Positions 1 through 9,700 of a stretch of 64,000 bases of DNA are shown one piece after another; position 1 is the stretch's first letter, and each line of letters starts with the position of its first letter. Source of the DNA: Sphingomonas sp. (GTDB lineage Bacteria > Pseudomonadota > Alphaproteobacteria > Sphingomonadales > Sphingomonadaceae); contig NZ_JAGIAM010000002.1 of the NCBI RefSeq assembly GCF_017744835.1, positions 1 to 64,000 on the forward strand, in the 5' to 3' direction. The position numbers and the translations under genes are program-made. The notes beneath the pieces are model-generated. The model did no database searches. It was not told where the DNA came from and saw nothing but the letters and a program-made list of their open reading frames with translations.

Positions 1-213
1 GTGTAAAGGACAAGTAGTCGGCTTAAGCTTTAACGATGTACCAGGCGCCCAGAAGCCGCCCAGACACCGAGCCGCCGCCCACATGTCCCTTCATCTAAAT
101 CACTATGTCAAAGAGCGCAGTCTTTCGGACCCCGCCGGAGCGGCGTCTGGCGACTTTCGTCGCACAAACCGGCTAGAGCCCCGAAAGGCCTTTCGCCGTG
201 ATCGAAAGAGCTG

Positions 214-315
214 GTGTCTTCAGTGCCGGCGTTCGCCGTTCCGAAGAAGCGACCGACGCTGCCGCGCCGGGAGGCCGCCATCTATGTGGGGCGATCTGAG
301 TCGTCAATCGAAAAA
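214..315 (+). pseudogene. Possible remnant of a small helix-turn-helix (excisionase/AlpA-like) gene
   Basis: A GTG at 214, preceded by AAAGAG, opens a frame whose first 34 residues look like the start of a small DNA-binding protein: a basic, proline-containing lead, then LPRREAAIYVGRSESSIEK, which matches the helix-turn-helix pattern of AlpA/excisionase-type proteins (R-x-E-A-A-x-Y-x-G-x-S-E-S-x-I). After about residue 34 the reading turns into Arg/Ala-rich sequence antisense to the next gene, so the rest of the domain is missing. I infer a decayed or truncated gene. Positions 1-213 hold no coding sequence I can support. The resemblance rests on about 20 residues and could be chance. Confidence 0.3.
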
Positions 316-373
316 AGCAGCCTTTTCGAAAAAAATGCGCGGCGCCTGCATTTTCCTGCCGCCGCCGCTTGGC

Positions 374-988
374 CTAGCCGCCGAGCAGCCGAAGCCGCGC
401 GGCGGTGCGCTGCTGGCCGAGCAGCCGGGCCGCCGCATCGACGTCGCGCTCGACCACGCCGGCGGTGAATCGCGCAATCACGCGGCGGGTACGCCTGAAG
501 GCGGTCTGCGCCGGCGAATCGCGCTCGACCACGACTCGGCTACCCCAATTTTCGGCAAGCGCGCGGATCTGGGGGAGCAGCTCGCCCCTGCCCTGCCCGC
601 CGCCCACCACTACCGACGGAAAGGGCAGACGGATCCGCGGCGAGGCGAAGGTCTCGCTGAGTTCGGCTTCGTCGGCCTCCGCGTCCATCGGCTGGAACAG
701 GATCGCCCCGGCGACTCGCGAGACGTAGGAAGCCGGCGACAGCCGCGCCCACCAGGCAGCCGCATGGCAGCCTGCGCCCTGCGCCAGTAACAGCACCGCC
801 CGATCGGCCTGGGTGACGGCGGCGTCGAGCTTGGCGCCGAGCAGGTTTCGCTCCGCACGTGTGCGCGCCAGCAGCGGCACATGCGCATCGCCGCGCTCGG
901 GCCACTGGAGCAGCGAGGCCCAGGGCGCAGCGGCCCCTCCGGCGATCGTCACGAGCGAAAGGTCGTTAGGAAGAGCGAGCGCACCCAC
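374..988 (-). CDS. Alpha/beta-hydrolase-fold protein (RBBP9/YdeN-like) lacking the catalytic serine
   Basis: A protein of about 204 residues. Its middle and C-terminal parts follow the RBBP9/YdeN-type serine hydrolase family: a hydrophobic strand, a nucleophile-elbow-like segment, then FPSVVV and ALAENWGSRVVV, which match the strands before the acid and base loops. The expected elbow (A-H-S-x-G-C) reads AQGAGC here, so the nucleophile serine is replaced by glycine. The usual Asp after FPS-VV is also not evident. Enzymatic activity is therefore doubtful. Start choice: GAAGGAG lies directly against an ATG at 994 but 6 nt before the GTG at 988, so GTG is preferred. The gene stands alone and is transcribed toward the left end of the window. 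Confidence 0.6.
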   Translation of the reverse strand: MGALALPNDLSLVTIAGGAAAPWASLLQWPERGDAHVPLLARTRAERNLLGAKLDAAVTQADRAVLLLAQGAGCHAAAWWARLSPASYVSRVAGAILFQPMDAEADEAELSETFASPRIRLPFPSVVVGGGQGRGELLPQIRALAENWGSRVVVERDSPAQTAFRRTRRVIARFTAGVVERDVDAAARLLGQQRTAARLRLLGG

Positions 989-1015
989 GGGCATCTCCTT
1001 CGGCAGCAGCGGCAA

Positions 1016-1045
1016 TCTATACTGTGAAAATGGGATATTGAACCG
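1016..1045 (-). promoter_or_regulatory. Candidate promoter for the RBBP9-like gene
   Basis: On the minus strand a TATAGA -10-like hexamer (1021-1016) lies about 28 nt before the proposed GTG start. A GTTCAA -35-like hexamer lies about 16 nt further upstream. The local sequence is clearly more AT-rich than its surroundings. Only the -10 match is good. Confidence 0.3.
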
Positions 1046-1361
1046 AAAAGTCGCGTTGGGTCGATAGAACGAATTATTGTTGCGTCGGCGCCGATCAACT
1101 CCTGAGACGAGCACTGAAGAACGGCCGCTTAATGGATTCAGTGCCAAACAGGAGAAATGGGCCGCTGGTCCGCGCATTTCCCCCGACAACGCTCGAATCT
1201 CTGACGAAACGAGCCGCGGCAAAGCTGGGTCGTTGACCTGCCGAACCAATCGCCAACGCCGAATCGGAACGGACCGTGCATTTCCCACGTTTGTCCGACG
1301 CGGAAGCGCTTCGCCGCATCCCCGTTTGCGGCGCGCCCGTGGATTTAGAGGAGGAAGCCAG
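1046..1361. other. Intergenic stretch upstream of the glycine-zipper lipoprotein
   Basis: I see no convincing gene here. The open frames that cross it read as Arg/Ser-rich low-complexity sequence without family resemblance. It should contain the promoter of the lipoprotein gene that starts at 1362, whose ribosome binding site is the GAGGAGGAAG run just before it. Confidence 0.4.
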
Positions 1362-1919
1362 ATGAAGAAAAGTTTCGCAGCCGTGCTCATGGCCGGCTCA
1401 CTCACGCTCGGTGCCTGCGCGAGCACGACCGAAGACAGCACGCTCGCGGCGGCCGGCACCGGCGCGGCGGTGGGTGCCGCCGGCGGCGCTGCGCTCGGCG
1501 CAGTCACCGGCTTTTCGCCGATCACCGGCGCCGTGGTCGGTGCGGCAGTCGGCGGCATCGCCGGCGCCGTCTGGGCGGACCGGAACAACGACGGTCAGGC
1601 CGACGGCTATATCAGCAACGGCCAATATTATGAGGGAGCCCCCGCAGGCTATACCGCGACCCGCACCTGCCGCAGCGTCGCGGGCAGCGCGGCAGTCGGT
1701 GCCGGCATCGGCGCGGCGGCCGGCGCAGGCGTAGGCGCCCTGGCTGGCGGCGTGCTCGAAGGCGCGATCGCGGGTGCCCTGGTCGGCGGCGTCGCCGGCG
1801 CGGTGTGGGCCGATCGCAACAACGACGGCTGCGTCGACGGCTACACGCAGAACGGCCAATATTATGAAGGCGCGCCGCCCGCCTATAGCTCGGCGCCCCC
1901 GGCAGCCGAACGCGGCTGA
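1362..1919 (+). CDS. Glycine-zipper lipoprotein with duplicated core
   Basis: A 185-residue predicted lipoprotein. A lipobox L-G-A-C places the lipidated cysteine at residue 19, which implies export and attachment to an envelope membrane. The body is two copies of one unit: a Gly/Ala-rich glycine-zipper hairpin, a GAVWADRNNDG segment, a DGY step, and NGQYYEGAP. The DRNNDGxxDG stretch resembles a calcium-binding DxNxDG loop, but the surrounding helices of an EF-hand are absent. Glycine-zipper proteins of this kind (17 kDa antigen/OmpA-like glycine zipper) insert into or coat membranes. The start at 1362 is preceded by a strong GAGGAGGAAG site. A bidirectional terminator follows. Function not known. 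Confidence 0.8.
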   Translation: MKKSFAAVLMAGSLTLGACASTTEDSTLAAAGTGAAVGAAGGAALGAVTGFSPITGAVVGAAVGGIAGAVWADRNNDGQADGYISNGQYYEGAPAGYTATRTCRSVAGSAAVGAGIGAAAGAGVGALAGGVLEGAIAGALVGGVAGAVWADRNNDGCVDGYTQNGQYYEGAPPAYSSAPPAAERG

Positions 1920-1924
1920 CCCAA

Positions 1925-1963
1925 ATAGCGCCTGGCGCGATCGTCGCGCCTGGCGCTATTTTT
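1925..1963. terminator. Bidirectional intrinsic terminator
   Basis: Arms of 16 nt (1925-1940 and 1944-1959) pair with one mismatch around a 3-nt loop, followed by a run of five T. It lies just after the lipoprotein stop and between convergent genes. Confidence 0.8.
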
Positions 1964-2008
1964 ATGCTGCTTGGGCTGGCAAAGAACCGTCCGCCCGATT
2001 CATCACGC

Positions 2009-2045
2009 GAAACGGCCCGAATCGCCCAGGCGATCGGGCCGTTTC
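2009..2045 (-). terminator. Stem-loop downstream of the L,D-transpeptidase gene
   Basis: A 17-bp stem with one bulged base and a 2-nt loop (2009-2026 pairing with 2029-2045) lies 20 nt past the transpeptidase stop. The U-tract on the minus strand is weak, but position and stability suit a terminator. Confidence 0.6.
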
Positions 2046-2065
2046 GTCTTCCGCTGGAGAGCCGC

Positions 2066-3463
2066 CTAGCCGCCTGACAGCGCGGCCTGCTGCGTGCCGC
2101 CGCTCGCCAGCCCGTCACGGCCATAGCTGTCCTCGCGGATGGCAACGCTGTTCGCTTCCGGGAAGGCCGTGAGATAGGTGACATAGATGGGGACCGGATC
2201 GGGCAGGTCCACGCGCAGCTCGGGCTCCTTCGACGTCGCGCGCAGCGGCTTGCCGAAGAGCCAGCGGCCGAGCCGCGGAGCATCCTCCAGCCGGATGCAG
2301 CCTGCGCTGAAGTGCCGGACGCCGTTGCGGAACAGGCCCTTGTCGGGCGTGTCGTGCAGATAGATGTCGTGGCCGTTGGGGAACATGAACTTGACCTTCC
2401 CCATCCCGTTGGTGACGCCCGGCAGCTGGCGCACGCGCACCACGCGCTGGCCAGTGAGGACCGACTGCCAGTCGACGAGCGAGGGATCGGCGACGGTCGC
2501 GTCGGCTGACCAGTCCGACAGCAGTTGATAGCCGTGCTGGCGTAGATAGGCCGGGCCGGTGCCCACCACTTCGGGCGCGATCTTCTCGCGCGCCAGATCG
2601 GTGGGGACGTTCCAATAGGGATTGAGCGTCGCATAGCGGATGACGCTCGCCATCATCGGCGTGGGCGTGGACGGCTTGCCGGTGATCACCTTCATGCTGC
2701 CGACCAGGCGCCGCCCCTCGAACATGAAGAGGCGCGTGCCCGCGGTGTCGACCACGACATGGCGGCCCTCGTCATCTGCAGGCAGCACGCGCAGCCGCTG
2801 GAGATTGACGCGCATGACCTCCGCGCGGGGCGACTGCGGCCCCTCCAGCAGCAAGGCATTGCGGAGCTGGCCGTAGAAGGGATGCATCCATCCCTGCTCG
2901 GCCACATATTTGGATAGCGACGGCGCCGACGCCGCAGCCGCGAGCACATCTTCCTTCTCCGGCACGGTGATGCGGAGTTCGGGGTCGGTGAACTCGATCG
3001 AGGGATTCTTCACACGGCGCAGCGCGCGGACATAGTTGACGAAGCCGTTCGAGAGCACTGCCTCGACGCGCGCCAGGCGCTCGGGGTTAGGCTTTTCCTG
3101 CGCATCGTCGAGCGCGTCGCGGATCGCGCCGACGCGGAACTTGTCGGGATCGAGCCCGTCGAGTTCGGCGGATTCGAGGATCGCCAGCAGCTTCTGCGCC
3201 TCGGGCCGCGGGCCCGCGGCAGTGACCCAGATCGGGCGATAGTTGCGCGCGGCGTAGAAAGGCTTGAGCTTCTTATCGAGCCCGGCGCCGTCGCCGAGCT
3301 CGGCGCTGATTTCCTCGGCCGAGACCTGGACCGGCCCCTGCGCCGCGGCCACCGTCGGCAGCGCGGTGCCGAGGAGCAGCGCCAGCGACGCAGTGGAGAT
3401 GCCCTTGGAAAGGCGGCGGGAGATTTCCGAGACGAATCCGCTGCTTGAATGACTGCTCTGCAT
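2066..3463 (-). CDS. L,D-transpeptidase, YcbB/LdtD type
   Basis: A 465-residue exported peptidoglycan cross-linking enzyme. It would form 3-3 (mDAP-mDAP) cross-links in the periplasm using a catalytic cysteine. An N-terminal signal segment (about residues 20-41) ends at A-A-A-Q. Residues about 50-230 form the scaffold domain typical of YcbB. The YkuD catalytic domain occupies about 235-440, with IYLHDTP (H370, D371) and HFSAGCIRL (C389), the invariant H...S-x-G-C-x-R signature. Length and domain order suit the large LdtD class rather than the short ErfK class. It is divergent from the membrane protein gene at 3625, and the 161-nt gap should hold both promoters. Confidence 0.93.
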   Translation of the reverse strand: MQSSHSSSGFVSEISRRLSKGISTASLALLLGTALPTVAAAQGPVQVSAEEISAELGDGAGLDKKLKPFYAARNYRPIWVTAAGPRPEAQKLLAILESAELDGLDPDKFRVGAIRDALDDAQEKPNPERLARVEAVLSNGFVNYVRALRRVKNPSIEFTDPELRITVPEKEDVLAAAASAPSLSKYVAEQGWMHPFYGQLRNALLLEGPQSPRAEVMRVNLQRLRVLPADDEGRHVVVDTAGTRLFMFEGRRLVGSMKVITGKPSTPTPMMASVIRYATLNPYWNVPTDLAREKIAPEVVGTGPAYLRQHGYQLLSDWSADATVADPSLVDWQSVLTGQRVVRVRQLPGVTNGMGKVKFMFPNGHDIYLHDTPDKGLFRNGVRHFSAGCIRLEDAPRLGRWLFGKPLRATSKEPELRVDLPDPVPIYVTYLTAFPEANSVAIREDSYGRDGLASGGTQQAALSGG

Positions 3464-3624
3464 GGCTCTCCGGGGACGCTCGACAGATTAGGACCGGTTG
3501 GAAAACCCCCAAGGAGCCCCCCGGTTCAACCGACGCGCCGAGTTGCAGCAATTTTACACCGGACACCGTGCTCGCCGCCGGCGTTCGGCTCCAGGACAAG
3601 ATCGCGTACGGAGGGATGCCGGCA

Positions 3625-4323
3625 ATGCGAAACATCGACTTTAGCTCCTGGCAGAACCTGCTCGCCACGCTCGCGGGACTCGCCTTGGTCACGCTGATCG
3701 GCATGGGCATCCGCCTGCTGATGATGTTCACCATCCAGCAGCGGCGCGAGCGGCTGAACCGCCAGATCAACGAGCGGCTTCGCACGCTGATTGCAGCCTA
3801 CAAGACGCTCGGCGGCTCATTCACCGGCGACCTGGCGGTGGACCCGACGCACCTGCGCGACCTGCGCCGACGCAAGGCCGATGCGCCCGAAGAGCCCGTG
3901 GACGCACAGACGGGTGCCGATGAAGGATCAGATCGCACCCGGCGCATCCGCGACGCCGTGGAGGCGGCACTCTCCGACATCGTGCTGCTGGGCACCGAGG
4001 AGCAGGTGCGGCTGGCCGAGCAGGCGGCGCGCGAGCTGGTGGCGGGCCGGCCGGTGCACACCCACGCGCTGGTGGTTTCGCTGCGCGACTTCATCCGCGA
4101 GGCGCTCGACCTCGCCCCCATTCCGGCCGACCTGGCCATTCCGGTGCAGGGACCGGCACGACCCGGCGGGGGCGCCAGCGGGCGCGGCGGCAAGGGCGAA
4201 GCCCGCGGCGGCGGTGGTGGTGGTGGTGGTGGTGGAATGGGAATGGGCGGTGGCATGGGGCTCGGCGGTGGCGGCGACGGCACCGCCGCCGCGGATCACA
4301 CGACCGCGTCGCATCATGGCTGA
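3625..4323 (+). CDS. Single-pass membrane protein with Gly-rich tail, function unknown
   Basis: A 232-residue protein with one transmembrane helix near the N-terminus (about residues 11-33), then a positively charged segment that suggests a cytoplasmic body. A conserved-looking soluble region (about residues 110-185, including LLGTEEQVRLAEQAAREL) is followed by a glycine-rich tail with ten consecutive glycines. The start at 3625 is chosen because GGAGGG (3610-3615) lies 9 nt upstream; the ATG at 3616 touches that site. The same type of open frame occurs as a hypothetical protein in sphingomonads, but I cannot assign a function. Confidence 0.7.
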   Translation: MRNIDFSSWQNLLATLAGLALVTLIGMGIRLLMMFTIQQRRERLNRQINERLRTLIAAYKTLGGSFTGDLAVDPTHLRDLRRRKADAPEEPVDAQTGADEGSDRTRRIRDAVEAALSDIVLLGTEEQVRLAEQAARELVAGRPVHTHALVVSLRDFIREALDLAPIPADLAIPVQGPARPGGGASGRGGKGEARGGGGGGGGGGMGMGGGMGLGGGGDGTAAADHTTASHHG

Positions 4324-4500
4324 TGCAGACCGGTAACGGTAACATGCCGCGCCTTGGCCGGGGCGGAGGCTGCACGACATTGCAGTTGATCGCACTGCAG
4401 TTGCTTAATACCCATACAAGATGGACAATAGTGAAACTACGCAATTTGCCGCTCTGATTGCCTGAACTATCTTCCGCTCCACTTTGGGGGGCTTTGTTCT

Positions 4501-6792
4501 ATGGTAATGGCAGGTACGCACGATTGGACATTGGTGGTCGTTTCGATCGCCATCGCCATCGTCGCCTCCTACACCGCGCTTGACCTCGCCGGGCGGACGC
4601 GCGCGTCCGAAGGCTGGCTGCGCTCGATCTGGCTGGGGGCAGCCGCGGCCGCGATGGGCGGCGGCATCTGGTCGATGCATTTCGTCGCCATGCTCGCGTT
4701 CAGCGTGCCCGGCATGGAGTTCACCTACGATCCCGGGCTCACGCTGCTTTCGCTGATCGTCGCGATAGGAGCGACCGGAACCAGTTTCGTCGTGACGAAC
4801 CGCCTGGGCCGCGCCCCCTTCCCGCTGCTCGCGTCCGGGCTGCTCATGGGGCTGGGCGTAGTCGCGATGCACTATATCGGCATGGCGGCGATGCACATGG
4901 GGGGCACGCTGAGCTACGACCGGTTGTGGCTCAGCATCTCGGTGCTGATCGCCATCGGCGCCGCGACCACGGCGCTATGGATCGGATCGCGCGACCGGCA
5001 TCCAGTCACGGCGCTGACGGCCGCGGTGCTGATGGGGTTCGCCATCGCGGGGATGCACTATGCCGGGATGCGCGCGGCGGTCTTCACCATGGCGCCGGGG
5101 CTCGACATGGCAAAGGGCGTCGCCGGCCGCAGCCAGACCGATCTCGCCTTCGCCGTCTCTGCGACCACGTTCATCATCCTCTCGTTCGCGTTGATCGCGG
5201 CAACCTTCGACCGTCGCTTCGCGCTGCTCGCCGCCCGCGAGGCCGAGGCGCTGCGAGCGAGCGAGGAGCGGTTCCGCTCGCTCTACCGCGGCACGCCGCT
5301 GCCGCTCCATTCCCTAGACCATGAAGGGCGGATCGAGCAGGTGAGCAACATCTGGCTCGAGCTGATGGGCTATGCGCGCGAGGAGGTGACCGGCCGATCG
5401 CTGGCCAGCTTCCTTACCGAGGCGTCGGCGCGGCAGCTTCGCCAGAAGGACTGGCCCGAGCTCATCGAACGCGGGATCCTGGGTCCGCACGAATATCGTG
5501 CCGTGACCAAGGACGGCCGTTTTCTCGACGTGATGGCAGCCGCCAAGGTGGAGCGCGACGGCGAGGGGAATTTCCTCCGCGTGCTCGGCGGGCTCACCGA
5601 CATCACGGAGCGCAAGCGCGCCGAGGACGCGCTGCGCCAGACGCAGAAGATCGAGGCGATCGGCCAGCTGACCGGCGGAGTCGCGCACGACTTCAACAAT
5701 CTCCTCGCAGTGATCGTCGGCAACCTCGAGCTGCTGCGCAAGCGCGTGCCCGACGATCCCCAGATCAGCCGGTTGGTCGAGAGCGCCTTCGAAGGCGCGC
5801 AGCGTGGTGCCTCGCTCACCCAGCGCCTGCTCGCCTTTGCACGCCGGCAGGATTTGAAGCCGCGGCCGGTGGACGTCGCCGATCTCGTGCGCGGCATGGC
5901 CGACCTGCTGCGCCGGTCGCTGGGGCCCCAGATCCGCGTCGAGACGCGATTCCCGCTCGATCTGCCGCGTGCGCGGGTGGATGCGCATCAGCTGGAGATG
6001 GCCCTGCTGAACCTGGCCGTAAACGCGCGCGACGCGATGCCGGGGGGCGGAACGCTCGATATCTCGGCCGCCGACGTGAGCGTCGCGGATGGCGACATTC
6101 GCGACCTCAGGCCGGGCCATTATGTGCGGCTCGCGCTGGAAGACGGCGGCGAAGGCATGGACGAGGAAACGCTGCGGCGCGCGGTGGACCCCTTCTTCAC
6201 GACCAAGGGCGTAGGCAAGGGCACCGGGCTGGGGCTGTCGATGATCCAGGGCCTCGCCGCCCAGTCGGGCGGCCATCTCGCGCTGCGCAGCGTCGTTGGC
6301 GTGGGTACCGTCGCCGAGCTCTACCTGCCCGTGGCCGACGGCGCCGAGGAGCCGGAGCGCCGCTCGCCCGAAGGGATCGGAGCGGAGATCATCGGCCCGC
6401 GGCGATCGATCCTGGTTGTGGACGACGACCCGCTGGTCCTCGCGAACACGATCGCGATGCTCGAGGAACTCGGCCACCGCACCTATGCCGCCGTCTCGGC
6501 CGAGGACGCGCTCTACCAGATCGAGCGCTCGTGCGGGTTCGACCTGGTGATGACCGACCAGCTCATGCCGGGAATGACCGGGCTCGAACTGATCAAGCGC
6601 GTGCGCCAGCTCCAGCCGGAGCTGCCGACCTTGCTGATGACCGGCTTCGCCGATCTGGAGGACGAGGAGCGCGAACGCGTGCCGACGCTGCGCAAGCCCT
6701 TCGACCTGAAGCAGCTCGCCAAGGGCATTCGCGACACCGCCGCGACTGGCTCTCCCTCGGTGATCCCGCTCCGCCGGCGCACAGGCAAATAG
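4501..6792 (+). CDS. MHYT-PAS hybrid sensor histidine kinase
   Basis: A 763-residue membrane-bound hybrid kinase. Residues 1-235 form the seven-helix MHYT sensor, with its three signatures MHFVAM (59-64), MHYIGM (123-128) and MHYAGM (185-190). This domain is proposed to bind a metal and sense a diatomic gas. A PAS domain follows (about 255-370), then HisKA with the phospho-acceptor H396 in the HDFNN box. The HATPase domain has N-box N504/N508 and the GTGLGLS lid. A C-terminal receiver carries D686 and the TLRKPF lysine. No separate response regulator is adjacent, so phosphotransfer to a distant partner is expected. Its stop lies 3 nt from the putA stop, in a tail-to-tail arrangement. Confidence 0.93.
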   Translation: MVMAGTHDWTLVVVSIAIAIVASYTALDLAGRTRASEGWLRSIWLGAAAAAMGGGIWSMHFVAMLAFSVPGMEFTYDPGLTLLSLIVAIGATGTSFVVTNRLGRAPFPLLASGLLMGLGVVAMHYIGMAAMHMGGTLSYDRLWLSISVLIAIGAATTALWIGSRDRHPVTALTAAVLMGFAIAGMHYAGMRAAVFTMAPGLDMAKGVAGRSQTDLAFAVSATTFIILSFALIAATFDRRFALLAAREAEALRASEERFRSLYRGTPLPLHSLDHEGRIEQVSNIWLELMGYAREEVTGRSLASFLTEASARQLRQKDWPELIERGILGPHEYRAVTKDGRFLDVMAAAKVERDGEGNFLRVLGGLTDITERKRAEDALRQTQKIEAIGQLTGGVAHDFNNLLAVIVGNLELLRKRVPDDPQISRLVESAFEGAQRGASLTQRLLAFARRQDLKPRPVDVADLVRGMADLLRRSLGPQIRVETRFPLDLPRARVDAHQLEMALLNLAVNARDAMPGGGTLDISAADVSVADGDIRDLRPGHYVRLALEDGGEGMDEETLRRAVDPFFTTKGVGKGTGLGLSMIQGLAAQSGGHLALRSVVGVGTVAELYLPVADGAEEPERRSPEGIGAEIIGPRRSILVVDDDPLVLANTIAMLEELGHRTYAAVSAEDALYQIERSCGFDLVMTDQLMPGMTGLELIKRVRQLQPELPTLLMTGFADLEDEERERVPTLRKPFDLKQLAKGIRDTAATGSPSVIPLRRRTGK

Positions 6793-6795
6793 GCT

Positions 6796-9700
6796 TCAAG
6801 CGAGTGCCATCAGGCTCGCATTGCCGCCCGCGGCCGTGGTGTTGATCGAGGTCGAAACTTCCTCGACCAGCCACTCGAGCCGATAGTCCTCCCGGCCTGC
6901 CTGGACGAGCACGATCGGCCCGGGCAGCGCGGCGATCGACCCGAGCGCCGCCAGCACCTGCTCGCGATCGCCTTCGACCAACGCGGCGGCAAAAGGCCCC
7001 TGCCCCGCCCAGTCGTCGGCCCAGCGGATGCGCGCCGCGACGCTCGCCGGCAGCGCAGCGAAGGTTGCGCGCAACCCGGCGGGAGCATGGACTACCAGCG
7101 TGTTGCCCCCGGCCAGCCCCGCGGCGAGCTGCGCGATCAAGCCTTCGCGCGTCACCGGCAAGGCCAGCACCGTGCCTCGCGCGTGGAGCGCATAGAGGTT
7201 GCGTTCGCCAACCGGCCCGGGAAGCTCGACTTCGCCACCGAGCAGCGAGGCGCTCGCCGCGGCACGGACGCGGGCGGCAGCGGCCGCATCGCCCTGCCCT
7301 TCGAGCCACAACGCCAGGTCGCGCGCCGCCGGATCGGCGACGGTGGAGCTGAGCTGCGGCGGAACCGGCGTGCCGTGGACGAGCCGCCCGAGATAGAGGG
7401 GTCCGCCGGCCTTGGGACCGGTGCCCGAAAGCCCGCGACCGCCGAAGGGCTGCACGCCCACCACCGCGCCGATGACGTTGCGGTTGATGTAGAGATTGCC
7501 CGCCCTAACGCGCGCCGCGACGTGCGCGATCGTCTCGTCGAGCCGCGTGTGCAGGCCGAAGGTGAGGCCGTAGCCGGTGGCGTTGATCTGGTCGATCAGC
7601 CGATCGAGCCCCGAGCGGCGGAAGCGGACGACGTGGAGGACGGGGCCGAAGACCTCGCGCTCGAGATCGGCGACGCTCTTCAGCTCGATGATCGTCGGGG
7701 GCACGAAGGTGCCGTGCGCGGTCTCGCCGGCGAGCGCGATCTGCTCGACGGGGCGGCCGAGCGACCGCATCTTGTCGATATGCTTCTCGATATTGGCCTT
7801 GGCCTCGGCAGTGATGACCGGGCCGATGTCGGTGCTGAGTCGGTCGGTGCGGCCGATCGATAGCTCGTGGAGCGCGCCCTTGAGCATCGCCAGGATTCGA
7901 TCGGCGACCTCCTCCTGCAGGCAGAGGATGCGGAGGGCCGAGCAGCGCTGGCCCGCGCTGTCGAACGCCGAGGCGATCACGTCGCCGACGACCTGCTCGG
8001 CGAGCGCCGAGCTGTCGACGATCATCGCGTTCTGGCCGCCGGTCTCGGCAATGAACGGGATCGGCCGCCCTTCGGGAGACAGGCGCTCGGCCAGCTCGGC
8101 CTGGATCAGGCGGGCAACTTCGGTCGAGCCAGTGAACATCACCGCGGCGGTCTCGGGCGCCGCGACCAGCGCCGCGCCGATCGCGCCGTCGCCGGGGACG
8201 AGGCGGAGCACGTCGGCGGGCACCCCCGCCTCATGCAGGATCGCGACGCCCTGGGCGGCGATCAGCGGCGTCTCCTCGGCGGGCTTGGCGAGCACGGCGT
8301 TGCCGGCGACCAGCGCGGCGGCCACCTGGCCGGTGAAGATCGCGAGCGGGAAGTTCCATGGGCTGATGCACACGACCGCCCCCAGCGGCGCATGGCCGGC
8401 ACCGAGCGTGCGGCGTGCCTGCTCGGCATAATAGCGCAGGAAATCGATCGCCTCGCGCACCTCGGCGATGGCGTTGGGCAGCGATTTGCCGGCCTCGCGC
8501 ATGATCAGCCCAAGCAGCGCGGGCATGCGCGCCTGCATCCGGTCGGCGGCGCGTTCGAGGCAGGTGGCGCGCTCGGCGGGCGCAGTCGCAGCCCATGCGG
8601 GTGCGGCAGCGGCCGCGGCGGAGACCAGTGCCCTCGCCTGCTCCGGCGATACTTCGAAGACAGTGCCGACGCGATCCCGATGATCGGCCGGGTTCAGGAC
8701 CGCGCGTGGCGTGCCCTCAGCGCCCGAGGTCCAGCCGCCGTGCGCGCCCTTGCGCATTGCTTCGCCGAGCATCGCCAGCGTGGTTTCGCTCGCGAGGTCG
8801 AGCCCTTCGGAGTTGCGGCGGGTGCCGTAGAGGTCGCGCGGCAGCGCGATGCGCGGGTGCTTCTGCCCCACCACGGGCATCGCGCGCACCGTTTCGACGG
8901 GATCGGCGACCAGCTCGGCGACCGAGACTTCCTCGTCGCCGATGCGATTGACGAAGGAGGAATTGGCGCCGTTCTCGAGCAGGCGGCGGACGAGATAGGC
9001 GAGCAGCGTCTCGTGCGTGCCGACGGGGGCGTAGATGCGGCACGGGCGGTCGAGCTTGTCGGCGCCGACCACCTGCTCGTAGAGCGGCTCGCCCATGCCG
9101 TGGAGGCACTGGAACTCGTACTTGCCGATCGCGAAGTCCGGGCCGGCCATTTCGTAGACGGTGGCGAGCGTCTGGGCATTGTGCGTCGCGAACTGCGGGA
9201 AGACCGCGTCGGTGGCCGCGAGCAGCTTCCGCGCGCAGGCGATGTAGGCCACGTCTGTGTGGATCTTGCGCGTATAGACCGGGAAGTCCTCCAGCCCGTC
9301 GAGCTGGGCGCGCTTGATCTCGGCATCCCAATAGGCGCCCTTGACCAGCCGCGCCATGATCCGACGCCCGGCGCGACGGGCGAGGTCGATGATCCAGTCG
9401 ATCACGAAGGGGCAGCGCTTGCCATAGGCCTGGACGACGAAGCCGAGGCCGTTCCAGCCGCCGAGGTCCGGGTCGAGCGCGAGGCTTTCGAGCAAGTCGA
9501 GCGACAGCTCGAGCCGGTCGGCTTCCTCGGCGTCGATGTTGAGGCCGATGTCATAGCCCTTTGCGAGCATCGCCAGCGCCTTCACGCGCGGCAGCAGCTC
9601 GCCCATCACTCGGGCGGCCTGGGCGCGCGAATAGCGGGGATGGAGCGCCGAGAGCTTGATCGAGATGCCCGGCCCGCCATAGACGCCGCGCCCGTTCGAG

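Noticed and set aside
83..790. Plus-strand open frame across the left end
   Set aside because: Arg/Pro-rich composition, antisense to the RBBP9-like gene, no ribosome binding site.
4194..4290. Glycine codon run considered as a simple-sequence phase-variation tract
   Set aside because: The triplet repeats keep the frame, so slippage of whole codons would not switch the gene off.
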